Source: Oscillibacter sp.
Lineage (GTDB): Bacteria > Bacillota > Clostridia > Oscillospirales > Oscillospiraceae
Direction of reading: 5' to 3'
Assembly: GCA_014799925.1 (NCBI GenBank)
Contig: JAAVHC010000024.1
Coordinates: 1-44,041, forward strand
DNA: 44,041 nt
How positions within the stretch are numbered: position 1 is the first letter of the stretch; each line of letters starts with the position of its first letter. Below are positions 1 to 7,444 of the stretch, piece by piece. The notes under the pieces were generated by a model. The model was not told the origin of the DNA and did not search any database. It worked only from the letters and a program-made list of their open reading frames with translations. A program made the position numbers and the translations under genes.

Positions 1-28
1 CACCGCTGTATCGACATTATAAAGCACA

Positions 29-102
29 AAAAATAATCCGAGAAGTTTTTGCCGAAAGCCTTGATTTTACTGGCTTTGCGCTCTGCTTCTCGGATTATTT
101 TT
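29..102. repeat. Compound hairpin with a 17-bp perfect outer stem
   Basis: The arm at 29-45 is exactly complementary to 86-102. The 40-nt loop contains a second small stem (AAAGCC at 55-60, GGCTTT at 72-77). It ends in a T run, so it could act as a terminator as well as an oriT-type structure. Confidence 0.75.
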
Positions 103-114
103 CTTCTGGGATAA

Positions 115-146
115 TGCGCCATATCCGAGATCTCGGATATGGCGCA
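115..146. repeat. 32-bp perfect palindrome
   Basis: TGCGCCATATCCGAGA at 115-130 is followed directly by its exact reverse complement at 131-146. The TCCGAGA core also occurs in the stem at 29-45, so the two structures share sequence. A protein-binding site or cruciform near a transfer origin is plausible. Confidence 0.8.
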
Positions 147-155
147 CTTATGCAC

Positions 156-224
156 CGTGTCCGGTGCTGTGCGCCCTGCCGGGGCTGTTGCGTCCTCCGG
201 ACACGATGGGGGCTGCCGCCCCCA
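156..224. repeat. Two further inverted repeats before the relaxase
   Basis: CGTGTCCGG (156-164) pairs with CCGGACACG (197-205). TGGGGGC (207-213) pairs with GCCCCCA (218-224) across a TGCC loop. Both lie within 60 bp of the relaxase ribosome binding site. Confidence 0.65.
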
Positions 225-261
225 AACCCCTGATTTACCAGCAGAATAGGAGGATGAACCA

Positions 262-1696
262 ATAGCAATTTTTCATTGTCCCATTCAGATTATCAAGCGC
301 AGTATCGGCAAATCTGCCGTAGCTGCTGCCGCATACCGCAGCGGCGAACGACTGACAAACGAGTGGGACGGTATAACCCATGATTACACAAATAAGGGCG
401 GCGTGGTTCACACGGAGATCATGCTGCCCGCTCATGCTCCGCCAGAGTTTTCGGACCGCTCCACGCTCTGGAACTCGGTGGAAGAAATCGAGAAAGCCAG
501 GGACGCCCAACTTGCCCGTGAAATCGAAGTTGCCCTTCCTGTGGAGCTGTCACCAGTGGAGCAGTTAGCCCTCATCCGCTCATTTGTCAAAGACAATTTT
601 GTGGCGGCTGGAATGTGCGCTGATTTTGCCATTCATGACAAAGGGACTGGCAATCCCCACGCCCACATTCTGCTGACCGTCCGGCCCCTGCGGGAAGATG
701 GAAAGTGGGGCGCGAAGTGCCGGAAGGTTTACGATCTGGACAATCAGGGCAATCGTATCCCGGATGGTAAAGGCGGCTGGAAGAATCATCGTGTGGATAC
801 CACGGATTGGAATAACCGGGAGAACGCTGAAAAGTGGCGGGCGGCGTGGGCTGCATATGCTAATCGTGCGCTGGAAGCCGCAGGCCGACCAGAGCGCATA
901 GATCATCGCAGCTATGCGCGGCAAGGTATTGAAAAATACCCACCATCCACATGGGGCCTGCTGCCAGTAAGATGGAGCGGCGAGGCATCCGAACGGAGAA
1001 GGGCGACATTAACCGCCAGATCGACGCTGACAACAAACTGCTTAAAGAAATCAAAGCCCGCATTACCCGGCTTTACAACTGGTCAAAGGAACAAGCCCAG
1101 GTTGAACCGGACCAGGGCAAGGAAAGTGTGATTGCCCAACTATGGCAAGCGCGGATGGATACTGCTGCTCCTTCCTATCGTTCTGGCAAAATCAAGAAGC
1201 TGCAAGAGGACGCAAAGTTATTCAATCTGTTGCAGTCCAACAACATCACTTCCATGCAGGAACTTTACGAAAAAGTTTCTGCTATGAACAAAGATTATTA
1301 TGATCTCCGAGGGCAGATTGTCCAAGCGGAACGCCGCCTTGCCGTCCTGGATGAACGTCTGGAAATGTGGACGCAGTACGAGAAGTACAAGCCCATCCGT
1401 CAGAAGCTGGGCAAGTTGAAACCGGGTAAGCGGGAGAAGTACCAGCAGGAGCATGAAGCGGAGTTAGCGTTGTTCGACGCAGCCGCCAGTTTTCTGAAAT
1501 CGCTGAAAGAATCCGGCGAAGCGATCACGCCCAAGGCATGGAAAGCCGAGACTGCAAAGTTGACAGCGCAGAAGGACATGAACTACATAAAATGCGGGCC
1601 ATGCGGGATGAAATCAAGGCCATTGAAAATCTGCGAAAAACCGCTGACCGTCTGGCCCGTGAGGGACAGAACCAGCAGAAAGGACAAGAACGATAA
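262..1696 (+). pseudogene. MobA/MobL family relaxase, frameshifted, with mutated start codon
   Basis: MobA/MobL relaxases nick plasmid or IME DNA at oriT for conjugative mobilization. The N-terminus reads IAIFHCPIQIIKRSIGKS from 262, typical for the family. A histidine motif (GNPHAHIL) lies near 650-670 and a coiled-coil-like C-terminus follows. A strong AGGAGG (248-253) is correctly placed, but the start codon reads ATA and no ATG is in frame. A one-base loss near 940-942, in the EKYP-TIHMG segment, shifts the frame. A second shift near 1587-1592 moves the end (KMRAMRDEIKAIENLRK) to another frame that stops at 1694-1696. Three independent lesions make it a pseudogene. It sits with a HTH gene and ParB and integrase remnants. 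A sequencing error could explain one shift but not all three lesions. Confidence 0.9.
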
Positions 1697-1727
1697 TTTC
1701 AATTTTTGACGAAAGGATTTTACAACT

Positions 1728-2048
1728 ATGGACATGAACCCGTGGGAACGCCGCCAGAAGATTTTGGAGGTACTTTGCCTCCGGCGGCATGAGACTACCG
1801 GCAATCTGGCGCATGAGTTTAACGTCAGCCGGGGAACTATTCACAGGGACCTCATCATCCTGACTTGTTCCTATCCGATTGAAACAATCCAGGGCGGTCA
1901 CGGAGGTGTTAGAGTGGCGGACTGGTTTCACCTGGACCGTCGTGCGCTGAACTCTGCGGAGATCACATTTCTCCGTAAACTGGCGGAATCCCTCAACGGC
2001 TCCGATCTGGAAATGCTCAACCGGATTATCGCCACGTTTTCGCATTGA
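1728..2048 (+). CDS. Small DeoR-type helix-turn-helix protein of the mobile element
   Basis: This 106-aa protein has an N-terminal winged HTH of the HTH_11/DeoR type, with RRQKILEVLCLRRHETTGNL as first helices and FNVSRGTIHRDL as recognition helix. It has no effector-binding domain, only a short helical tail (ITFLRKLAESLNGSDLEMLN). The start is ATG at 1728 with a GAAAGGA site about 10 nt upstream. It lies 31 bp after the relaxase pseudogene and just before a ParB-like stub, so it probably belonged to the element's maintenance or transfer module. The frame is intact although its neighbours are broken. DNA binding is inferred from the fold and the target is unknown. Confidence 0.75.
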   Translation: MDMNPWERRQKILEVLCLRRHETTGNLAHEFNVSRGTIHRDLIILTCSYPIETIQGGHGGVRVADWFHLDRRALNSAEITFLRKLAESLNGSDLEMLNRIIATFSH

Positions 2049-2059
2049 GAGGAACCGCT

Positions 2060-2223
2060 ATGAAAATCAAAATCAGCGATTAAAGATCAATCCCGGACGG
2101 CGGGACATCCAGCAACGGAACGTGGAAGAACTGGCCCGGAGTATCGCCGCCGTTGGCCTAATGAATCCGATCACTGTCACCCAAGACAACACGCTTATAG
2201 CTGGCCTGCATCGGTTGGAAGCC
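2060..2223 (+). pseudogene. ParB-like N-terminal domain stub
   Basis: ATG at 2060 follows GAGAGGA and gives MKIKISD, then a stop. Restoring one missing T near 2081 gives a ParB/Srx-type sequence, including VEELARSIAAVGLMNPITV and TLIAGLHRLEA, the latter being the conserved GxHRxxA box. The frame then runs straight into the reversed integrase fragment at about 2221. The gene is therefore frameshifted at its start and cut off after about 55 codons. Plasmid and IME ParB-like proteins act in partition or regulation. This remnant cannot be functional. Confidence 0.8.
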
Positions 2224-2970
2224 TGCTTCCTTCAATAATTTGCGATGGATGCGGGTGGCCGCATCGGGATGGTACATGGTGCCAGTTACCGGCGAAGGAA
2301 ACATGTAGGGGTTGTCCGGGTGGAGGTCGTGTTCCTGGATCAGCAGATCTACCGTTTGCTGAGGGACCACCACTGTGCGGATAGAGTTCCGGGTCTTGGG
2401 AGCACTTACCTTCAGCTCACCGTTGCGGCCCAGGACGGATTTGCTCACGGAGATCGTGTTTCTGTCCAGATCAAGGTCACTCCAGAGGAGAGCAAGCAGT
2501 TCTCCCCTTCCCAATCCGCTGGTCAGCTCCAGATAGAACATCGGCAGGACATTGCGGTTCGTTGCCGCCTGGAGGTACGCACCAATCTGTTCAGGCTTGA
2601 TGACCCTCATCTCTTTCTTTACCACTTTGGGCGGGTTACAGTCATTGGTGGGATTCTTTTTGATAAGTTCTTCCTTGACTGCCTGCTCTAACGCGCTGTG
2701 CAGCATCATATGAATACCCCGGATGGTCTTTGGACTCAATCCGGGGTTGTTTTTGTTCTGATGTACTTTACCATCGGTACGAAGCCCCTGGTACAGCTTC
2801 TGGAGCCGAAGGCCAGTAAGTTTGTCCAGAGGTATATCATCAATTCTGGGGACTAGGTGATGCTCAATAAAGTTGCTGTAATATTCTTGGGTGGTCGCCC
2901 GAATATCGGGCTTGGAGTAGAGGTCGTACCAGGTATGGAGCCACTCCCCTAGGATGTATTTATAGCCTCA
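2221..2970 (-). pseudogene. Tyrosine recombinase/integrase fragment lacking both ends
   Basis: The reverse strand encodes a phage/ICE-type tyrosine integrase. It has a core-binding domain (GEWLHTWYDLY, IPLDKLTGLRLQKLYQGL) and the first part of the catalytic domain, with LELTSGLGRGELLALLWSDL carrying the first catalytic Arg region. The homology stops at RKLLKEAG, just before the expected HxLRH box, so the second Arg, the His residues and the Tyr nucleophile are missing. At the N-terminus an in-frame stop (2968-2970) precedes GYKYILGEW and no start is seen, so the arm-binding domain is also gone. The 2158-2220 tail is ParB sequence read backwards. This marks a deletion/inversion junction in the decayed element. 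Confidence 0.85.
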
Positions 2971-3262
2971 TCTACCCTATACTCCCACGCCGCGGACTTT
3001 TAAACCCTCGCGACAAAAAATGTGCTTGTGCGGACATGAAAAGTTTTCCAGGGGACTGCTCCCGCAGGCGGGCTTTCTGCCCGCCGGGGATTGCTCATAG
3101 ATGGTGCGGTTGATACGCTCCGCTGCTGCCTATATTTTGGGATTGTCCTATCTATTGGGTGCAATGGCTGTTCCTTTTCATAGTAACGTAGCGATAAAGT
3201 CGGCGCGGTGGCAATTCAAGCTGTCACCGTGCCGATGCTCTGCTGTACCTAACCTTTCTATA
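2971..3262. other. Gene-free stretch with two hairpins
   Basis: I see no credible gene here. GGCGGGC/GCCCGCC form a 7-bp hairpin at 3067-3085. A 12-bp imperfect stem with G-T pairs spans about 3198-3229, just downstream on the reverse strand of the small ORF at 3263-3406, and may act as a weak terminator. The ATG-started frame at 3101 has no protein-like features. Confidence 0.5.
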
Positions 3263-3406
3263 TTACCTCAACAGCGGCATACTGCCTGTGAGCTTGTTGA
3301 CCTTTTTCTTTGCACCACAGATGGCAGCACCCAAATATTGTAAAGTGCTTTCGGGAACGCGGCCCATCTTCTCAATGAACTCGTCATAGCTCTTACAGCA
3401 TATCAA
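3263..3406 (-). CDS. Small 47-aa hypothetical protein downstream of nadE
   Basis: A TTG start at 3404-3406 follows AAAGGAG with 5-6 nt spacing, 17 nt after the nadE stop. It encodes a 47-residue basic peptide with segments CCKSYDEFIEKMGRVPEST and AAICGAKKKVNKLTG, which look protein-like rather than random. It would be co-transcribed with nadE. I do not recognise the family. Base composition is lower in GC than nadE, so it may instead be a remnant of the neighbouring mobile element read by chance from nadE. Confidence 0.45.
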   Translation of the reverse strand: MICCKSYDEFIEKMGRVPESTLQYLGAAICGAKKKVNKLTGSMPLLR

Positions 3407-3423
3407 ACGCTCCTTTCCGGCGT

Positions 3424-5361
3424 TCAGCCGTCCAGCCCTTCCAGCTCCTCCAGCCACAGCCGCGCTGCGGCGTCCGAGGGCATCCGCCAGTCGCCCCGCG
3501 GACTGAGGGCCACGCTGCCCACCTTGGGGCCGTCGGGCAGGCAGGAGCGCTTGAACTGCTGGGCGAAGAAGCGGCGGTAGAAATTCCGGAGCCATTTGAG
3601 TATGACATCCCTGCTGTAGGCCCGCCGGAAGGCGGTTTCCGCCAGACGCAGGACTTTCCGGGGCGGGAAGCCCCAGCGGATGATATAATAGAGGAAGAAG
3701 TCGTGGAGCTCATAGGGGCCCACCAGGTCCTCGGTCCGCTGGGCGATCTCCCCCTGGACCGCGGGGAGGAGCTCCGGAGAAACGGGGGTGTCCAAGATGT
3801 CCTCCAGCACATGGCTCAGCTCCTGGTCCTTCGTGAAATTCTCCCGGGCCGCGTAGTCCACCAGATGGCGGACCAGCGTCTTGGGGATGGCGGCGTTGAC
3901 GCCGTACATGCTCATATGGTCGCCGTTGTAGGTGGCCCAGCCCAGGGCCAGCTCGCTGAGGTCCCCGGTGCCGATGACCAGGCCGCCGGTCTGGTTGGCC
4001 ACGTCCATGAGGACCTGGGTCCGCTCCCGGGCCTGGGCGTTCTCATAGGTGACGTCGTGATTTTCCGGATCATGGCCGATGTCCCGGAAATGGCCGCGCA
4101 CCGATTCGCCGATGGGGATGGTCCGGAGGGTGGCCCCCATGCGCTCCGCCAGCAGGACCGCGTTGTTTTTCGTCCGGTCCGTGGTGCCGAAGCAGGGCAT
4201 GGTGATGGCAATGATGTCGCTGGCGGGCCGGTGGAGCATTCCCATGGCCAGGGCGGTAATCAGCAGGGCCAGGGTGCTGTCCAGGCCGCCGGAGAGGCCC
4301 AGCACGGCGGTCCGGACTCCGGTGTGCTCCAGGCGTTTTTTCAGTCCCAGAGCCGCGATGGTCAGAATCTCCTCGCACCGGCCCGCCCGGTCGGCGGCGT
4401 TCTCCGGGATGAAGGGCGAGGGGGAGACATAGCGGCGGATCTGCGTGACGCAGGGAGTAAACTCCGCCTCATTCCAGCAGAACCCCCTGTCGCCCACAGT
4501 GGGGAAGGGCGTCAGCCGCCGCCGCTCATAGACCAGCCGCTGGACGTCGATGTCGGCGATGGTCAGTCCGGTGGCAAACCGGCGCTCCGCCAGCATGGCC
4601 CCGTTTTCCGCGATCATGTTGTGGCCGGTGAACACCAGGTCGGTGGTGGACTCGCCCTCTCCGGCGTCGGCGTAGACATAGCCGCAGCAGAGGCGGCCCG
4701 ACTGTCCCGCCACCAGCTGGCGGCGGTAGGCGGCCTTGCCCACCACCTCGTTGGAGGCGGAGAGATTCAGGATCACAGTGGCCCCGGATTCCGCCAGACG
4801 GCGGGAGGGCGGGTCGGCGGCCCACAGGTCCTCGCAGATCTCCACGCCCACCTTCAGTCCCGGCACAGCCGGGCAGTCGATGATGGACTGGCCCAGGCCG
4901 GCATACACCGTCCCGCCGTCCGCGGCGCGGAGGGACACGCTCATGTGCGCGTCAATCTCCTCCCCGCTCTCGAACCACCGTTTTTCATAGAACTCGCCGT
5001 AGTTGGGCAGGCCTGTCTTGGGCACCACCGCCAGGACCTCTCCCTTCTGCACCACCACGGCGCAGTTGAAGAGCTTTCCTCCGGCCCGGACGGGCATCCC
5101 CAGCGCCGTCAGGATTTCCAGATGCTTTGTGGCCTCCAGAATCGTGCGCAGCCCCTCCTCGGCCCCGTCCAGCAGCGTGTCCTGCAAGAACAGGTCCCCG
5201 CAGGTGTAGCCCGTCAGGCACAGCTCCGGCAGGGCCAAAATTTTCACGCCCTGCTTGTCCGCTTCCCGCATCATGGTAAAAATCTGCTCCGCGTTGTGGC
5301 GGCAGTCGGCCACCCGGATCTTGGGCGTGCCGGCGGCGACACAGATAAAGCCGTCTTTCAT
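3424..5361 (-). CDS. nadE: Glutamine-dependent NAD+ synthetase
   Basis: NadE converts deamido-NAD+ to NAD+ with ATP, using ammonia released from glutamine. The 645-aa protein is the two-domain form. The N-terminal nitrilase-like glutaminase carries the Glu ([11 protein letters not shown], about residue 46), Lys ([19 protein letters not shown]) and nucleophile Cys ([10 protein letters not shown]) triad. The C-terminal synthetase carries the PP-loop [12 protein letters not shown] and the [19 protein letters not shown] signature. I chose ATG 5361 because GGGGAGG lies about 9 nt upstream and the homology starts there. The frame is open further upstream but passes through a terminator hairpin. A clear promoter lies at 5397-5425. 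Cytosolic; last step of NAD biosynthesis. Confidence 0.97.
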   Translation of the reverse strand: MKDGFICVAAGTPKIRVADCRHNAEQIFTMMREADKQGVKILALPELCLTGYTCGDLFLQDTLLDGAEEGLRTILEATKHLEILTALGMPVRAGGKLFNCAVVVQKGEVLAVVPKTGLPNYGEFYEKRWFESGEEIDAHMSVSLRAADGGTVYAGLGQSIIDCPAVPGLKVGVEICEDLWAADPPSRRLAESGATVILNLSASNEVVGKAAYRRQLVAGQSGRLCCGYVYADAGEGESTTDLVFTGHNMIAENGAMLAERRFATGLTIADIDVQRLVYERRRLTPFPTVGDRGFCWNEAEFTPCVTQIRRYVSPSPFIPENAADRAGRCEEILTIAALGLKKRLEHTGVRTAVLGLSGGLDSTLALLITALAMGMLHRPASDIIAITMPCFGTTDRTKNNAVLLAERMGATLRTIPIGESVRGHFRDIGHDPENHDVTYENAQARERTQVLMDVANQTGGLVIGTGDLSELALGWATYNGDHMSMYGVNAAIPKTLVRHLVDYAARENFTKDQELSHVLEDILDTPVSPELLPAVQGEIAQRTEDLVGPYELHDFFLYYIIRWGFPPRKVLRLAETAFRRAYSRDVILKWLRNFYRRFFAQQFKRSCLPDGPKVGSVALSPRGDWRMPSDAAARLWLEELEGLDG

Positions 5362-5396
5362 AAAGGAAAACCTCCCCGGTTGATTTTTCTTTCCAC

Positions 5397-5425
5397 ATTG
5401 TAACCCCAAAACCGCAAAAAAGCAA
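5397..5425 (-). promoter_or_regulatory. Sigma-A type promoter of nadE
   Basis: On the reverse strand TTGCTT (5425-5420), 17 nt, then TACAAT (5402-5397), about 36 bp upstream of the nadE start codon. The -35 box lies inside the arm of the hairpin at 5415-5457. Confidence 0.7.
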
Positions 5426-5457
5426 CAGGACGCGGCCCGCGTTCTGCTGCTTTTTTG
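5415..5457. terminator. Bidirectional terminator-like hairpin upstream of nadE
   Basis: A 20-nt arm at 5415-5434 pairs with 5438-5457 with one mismatch and one G-T pair. T6 or A6 tracts lie at the ends, so it has terminator form in both directions. No gene converges here, so it may insulate the divergent nadE and 5744 promoters. Confidence 0.7.
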
Positions 5458-5544
5458 TACAAACCGAACCTTGCTCCGGCGGGGCGCCGCCGGCACCCGG
5501 CTGACGGATGCATGACCGATTTTTGAGAAATTCCGGCCCCTCTC

Positions 5545-5573
5545 TTGCAATTTGGTCAGCCGTCATCTATAAT
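5545..5573 (+). promoter_or_regulatory. Promoter of the YczE-like gene
   Basis: TTGCAA (5545-5550), 17 nt, TATAAT (5568-5573). A leader of about 165 nt follows before the start codon at 5744. It contains CAGGAT/ATCCTG complementarity, but I recognise no known riboswitch in it. Confidence 0.8.
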
Positions 5574-5743
5574 AAGGGGGCAGGATCAGGGATACTGTGT
5601 CACAGGGCACGGTGAATTATCCTGTAACAGGCAGCGGCGCGCCGTCTGCGCCATAGAAAAAGGTGACCTTGCATCTCACAATGCGGGGCCGTATCCCCAT
5701 GGAGTGTTTGGATGGTATGCCCCATCGCTTTGCTGGAAGATCA

Positions 5744-6382
5744 ATGTTGAAAAAATTCATTGCCCATTTTGTGCGCCCCCGCATGGGGCGCAGGCTGCTG
5801 GCCCTGACGTTCGGCCTGACCGGGATCGGCGCCTGCGTAGCGGTTTTCAGGATCGTCGGCTTCGGCACGGACCCCTGTTCGACCTTTACCATCGGCGTGT
5901 CCGCCCGTACCGGCGTGTCCTTCGGGACCTGCCAGATGCTGTTCAACCTGCTGATGTTCTTTCCCGTCATCCGATATGACCTCTCGCGGATCGGCATCGG
6001 CACCATTGGGAATATGGTGTGCGTGGGATATATTGCGGATTTCTGCATGAACGTCCTCCGCGCGTGGATCCCGGAGGACGGCCTTTCCATGGCGGCCAGA
6101 ATCGGGATATTCACCCTGAGCATGGCTGTCTTTCTGGCTGCCGCGTCTTTTTATATGGTGGCCGACCTGGGCGTCGCGCCCTATGACGCGATTCCCCAGC
6201 TGATCGCGGCGCGGGTACACAGGCTGCATTACCGGGGGGTTCGTATGCTCTGGGACATTTCCATTTTGTCCATGGGCTTTCTGCTGGGCTCCACGGTCGG
6301 CCTGACGACCCTGATCACCGGCTTCTGCCTGGGCCCCGCCATTGTGTTCGTGTCGAAGCATGTTGGCCGCTGGTTCGAGTGA
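5744..6382 (+). CDS. YczE/YyaS/YitT-type integral membrane protein
   Basis: This 212-aa polytopic protein has about five hydrophobic segments. It carries the family-typical ALTFGLTGIGACVAVFRIVG start, FGTDPCSTFTIGVSARTGVS loop, and DLGVAPYDAIPQLIA repeat. The GxGTDPxS and GVAPYDA motifs mark the two halves of the fold, as in B. subtilis YczE. Function is not firmly known for the family. The start is taken as ATG 5744 with a modest GGAAG 5-9 nt upstream. An in-frame ATG at 5702 is possible but lacks a better site and adds unconserved residues. It is a single-gene unit between its own promoter (5545) and a strong terminator (6388). Confidence 0.88.
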   Translation: MLKKFIAHFVRPRMGRRLLALTFGLTGIGACVAVFRIVGFGTDPCSTFTIGVSARTGVSFGTCQMLFNLLMFFPVIRYDLSRIGIGTIGNMVCVGYIADFCMNVLRAWIPEDGLSMAARIGIFTLSMAVFLAAASFYMVADLGVAPYDAIPQLIAARVHRLHYRGVRMLWDISILSMGFLLGSTVGLTTLITGFCLGPAIVFVSKHVGRWFE

Positions 6383-6387
6383 TACGC

Positions 6388-6427
6388 AAAGCGCCCCGCC
6401 CCTCTGTCACGAGGGGCGGGGCGCTTT
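6388..6427. terminator. Bidirectional rho-independent terminator
   Basis: A perfect 15-bp stem (AAAGCGCCCCGCCCC and complement) with a 10-nt loop, flanked by A3/T3, lies between the converging genes at 5744-6382 and 6441-7241. Confidence 0.92.
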
Positions 6428-6440
6428 GCTGCGGCTTGCG

Positions 6441-7241
6441 TCATTCTGTGGTCACGTTCAGCGTGTAGCTGCTGATTCCCGGCAGAAGGGACAGGAAGGC
6501 TCGTATCATAGCTTCCGCTTCCCGGTCCGCGTCGTCAAGCAATCCCATCTCAATGGCTTTTTCCTGCATGATCGGCTTCTCGGCGCTGATGAACGCGTTG
6601 TAATCGTCAAAAGTGACTTCGTTGAAAAGATTATTTTTGACTTCCAGAACATTGATCGTCTCTTGCGGGATATTGTTATTGACCACCTTGCTGTGGGGCA
6701 GGGTTACCGTGATCGTGCGCGTGTCCTCATTCACGTCCACCTGGATGGCGCCGAAATCGATCCCTGCCTTGACCTCGCCGTCATAGGTAACCAGGATGCT
6801 CGTGCTGCTGAAGGGCATCGTCCATCCCCACAGCCAGGTCTTGCTGGTCTCTCTTCGCGCGGCGTTTGTATACACATACCGCTGGGTAACCAGTTCACTG
6901 ACGGAACTGATCTGCTCCCTGATCTGGTCGCTTGTGATGACGGGCTTGACTTCCTCGATATGAAGGGCGTTTTCCAGCTGGGATTGCAGCGACGCGATGA
7001 TGGATTCCTGCTCCTGCTGCTGCGCCTCCAGCGCGGACACCACGTCCTCCCGCAGGGCCAGCTTCTTTTCCGCGTCCGTCAGCGCGGCCTCCAGGGCTTT
7101 CCTTTCGTTTTGAGAGCCGATGTAAAGCGCGGTCAGGATGACGATCGCGGCCACCACTATGGCGGTGACGGCAGCGACCGGAGCGTAGCGGCGGGGTTTC
7201 CTTCTGACCTCCGCTGATGGATTCGCTTTGAATTTGCCCAT
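6441..7241 (-). CDS. DUF4230 family membrane-anchored protein
   Basis: The 266-aa protein has a basic cytoplasmic N-terminus (KPRRYAP) and one transmembrane segment at about residues 22-42. A coiled coil rich in E, Q and K follows (about 46-90). The DUF4230 domain runs from about residue 97 to the end, with QRYVYTNA, the VKAGIDFGAIQVDV strand and the VTLPHSKVVNNNI loop. This is a type II topology with an external C-terminal domain. The family is common in Clostridia and its role is unknown. ATG 7241 has GGGGAGG 8-9 nt upstream. Its promoter is at 7326-7354 and its end is shared with the terminator at 6388. Confidence 0.88.
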   Translation of the reverse strand: MGKFKANPSAEVRRKPRRYAPVAAVTAIVVAAIVILTALYIGSQNERKALEAALTDAEKKLALREDVVSALEAQQQEQESIIASLQSQLENALHIEEVKPVITSDQIREQISSVSELVTQRYVYTNAARRETSKTWLWGWTMPFSSTSILVTYDGEVKAGIDFGAIQVDVNEDTRTITVTLPHSKVVNNNIPQETINVLEVKNNLFNEVTFDDYNAFISAEKPIMQEKAIEMGLLDDADREAEAMIRAFLSLLPGISSYTLNVTTE

Positions 7242-7325
7242 TGATAAATCCTCCCCTGCTTTTCCGCGCGGCCGGCGCGCGCGGGCTGAACACGCCGTAT
7301 GGATCCGACGTACATTTTTACGGCT

Positions 7326-7354
7326 ATTATATCAAAACATTCCTTCCGGCGCAA
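7326..7354 (-). promoter_or_regulatory. Promoter of the DUF4230 gene
   Basis: Reverse strand TTGCGC (7354-7349), 17 nt, TATAAT (7331-7326), about 85 bp upstream of the start codon. Confidence 0.75.
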
Positions 7355-7390
7355 GGATAATTGCGAAATATGTCGAACCCGCCGCCGCAA

Positions 7391-7431
7391 AACCGGGGCA
7401 CCCCGCTGAAACCCAGCGGGGTGCCCCGGTT
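7391..7431 (-). terminator. Terminator of pepF
   Basis: A perfect 18-bp stem (7391-7408 with 7414-7431) and a 5-nt loop begin 14 bp after the pepF stop codon. AT-rich flanks on both sides make it usable in both directions. Confidence 0.9.
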
Positions 7432-7444
7432 ATTTTCCCTCTCC

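Larger units (their letters stand above)
1..235. other. Gene-free inverted-repeat cluster, candidate oriT region of a decayed mobilizable element
   Basis: No ORF is convincing here. Four nested or tandem inverted repeats occupy 29-224, immediately upstream of a relaxase pseudogene. Relaxase genes of the MobA/MobL type usually lie next to their origin of transfer, so an oriT or its remnant is the best guess. The nick site itself cannot be placed from sequence alone. Confidence 0.5.

Noticed and set aside
3101-3343. 80-aa forward ORF
   Set aside because: No ribosome binding site or protein-like pattern; overlaps the better small ORF on the other strand.
3703-5403. Long forward frame antisense to nadE
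   Set aside because: High GC gives long antisense frames; the product is Gly/His/Val/Gln-rich with no motifs, and nadE on the other strand is certain.
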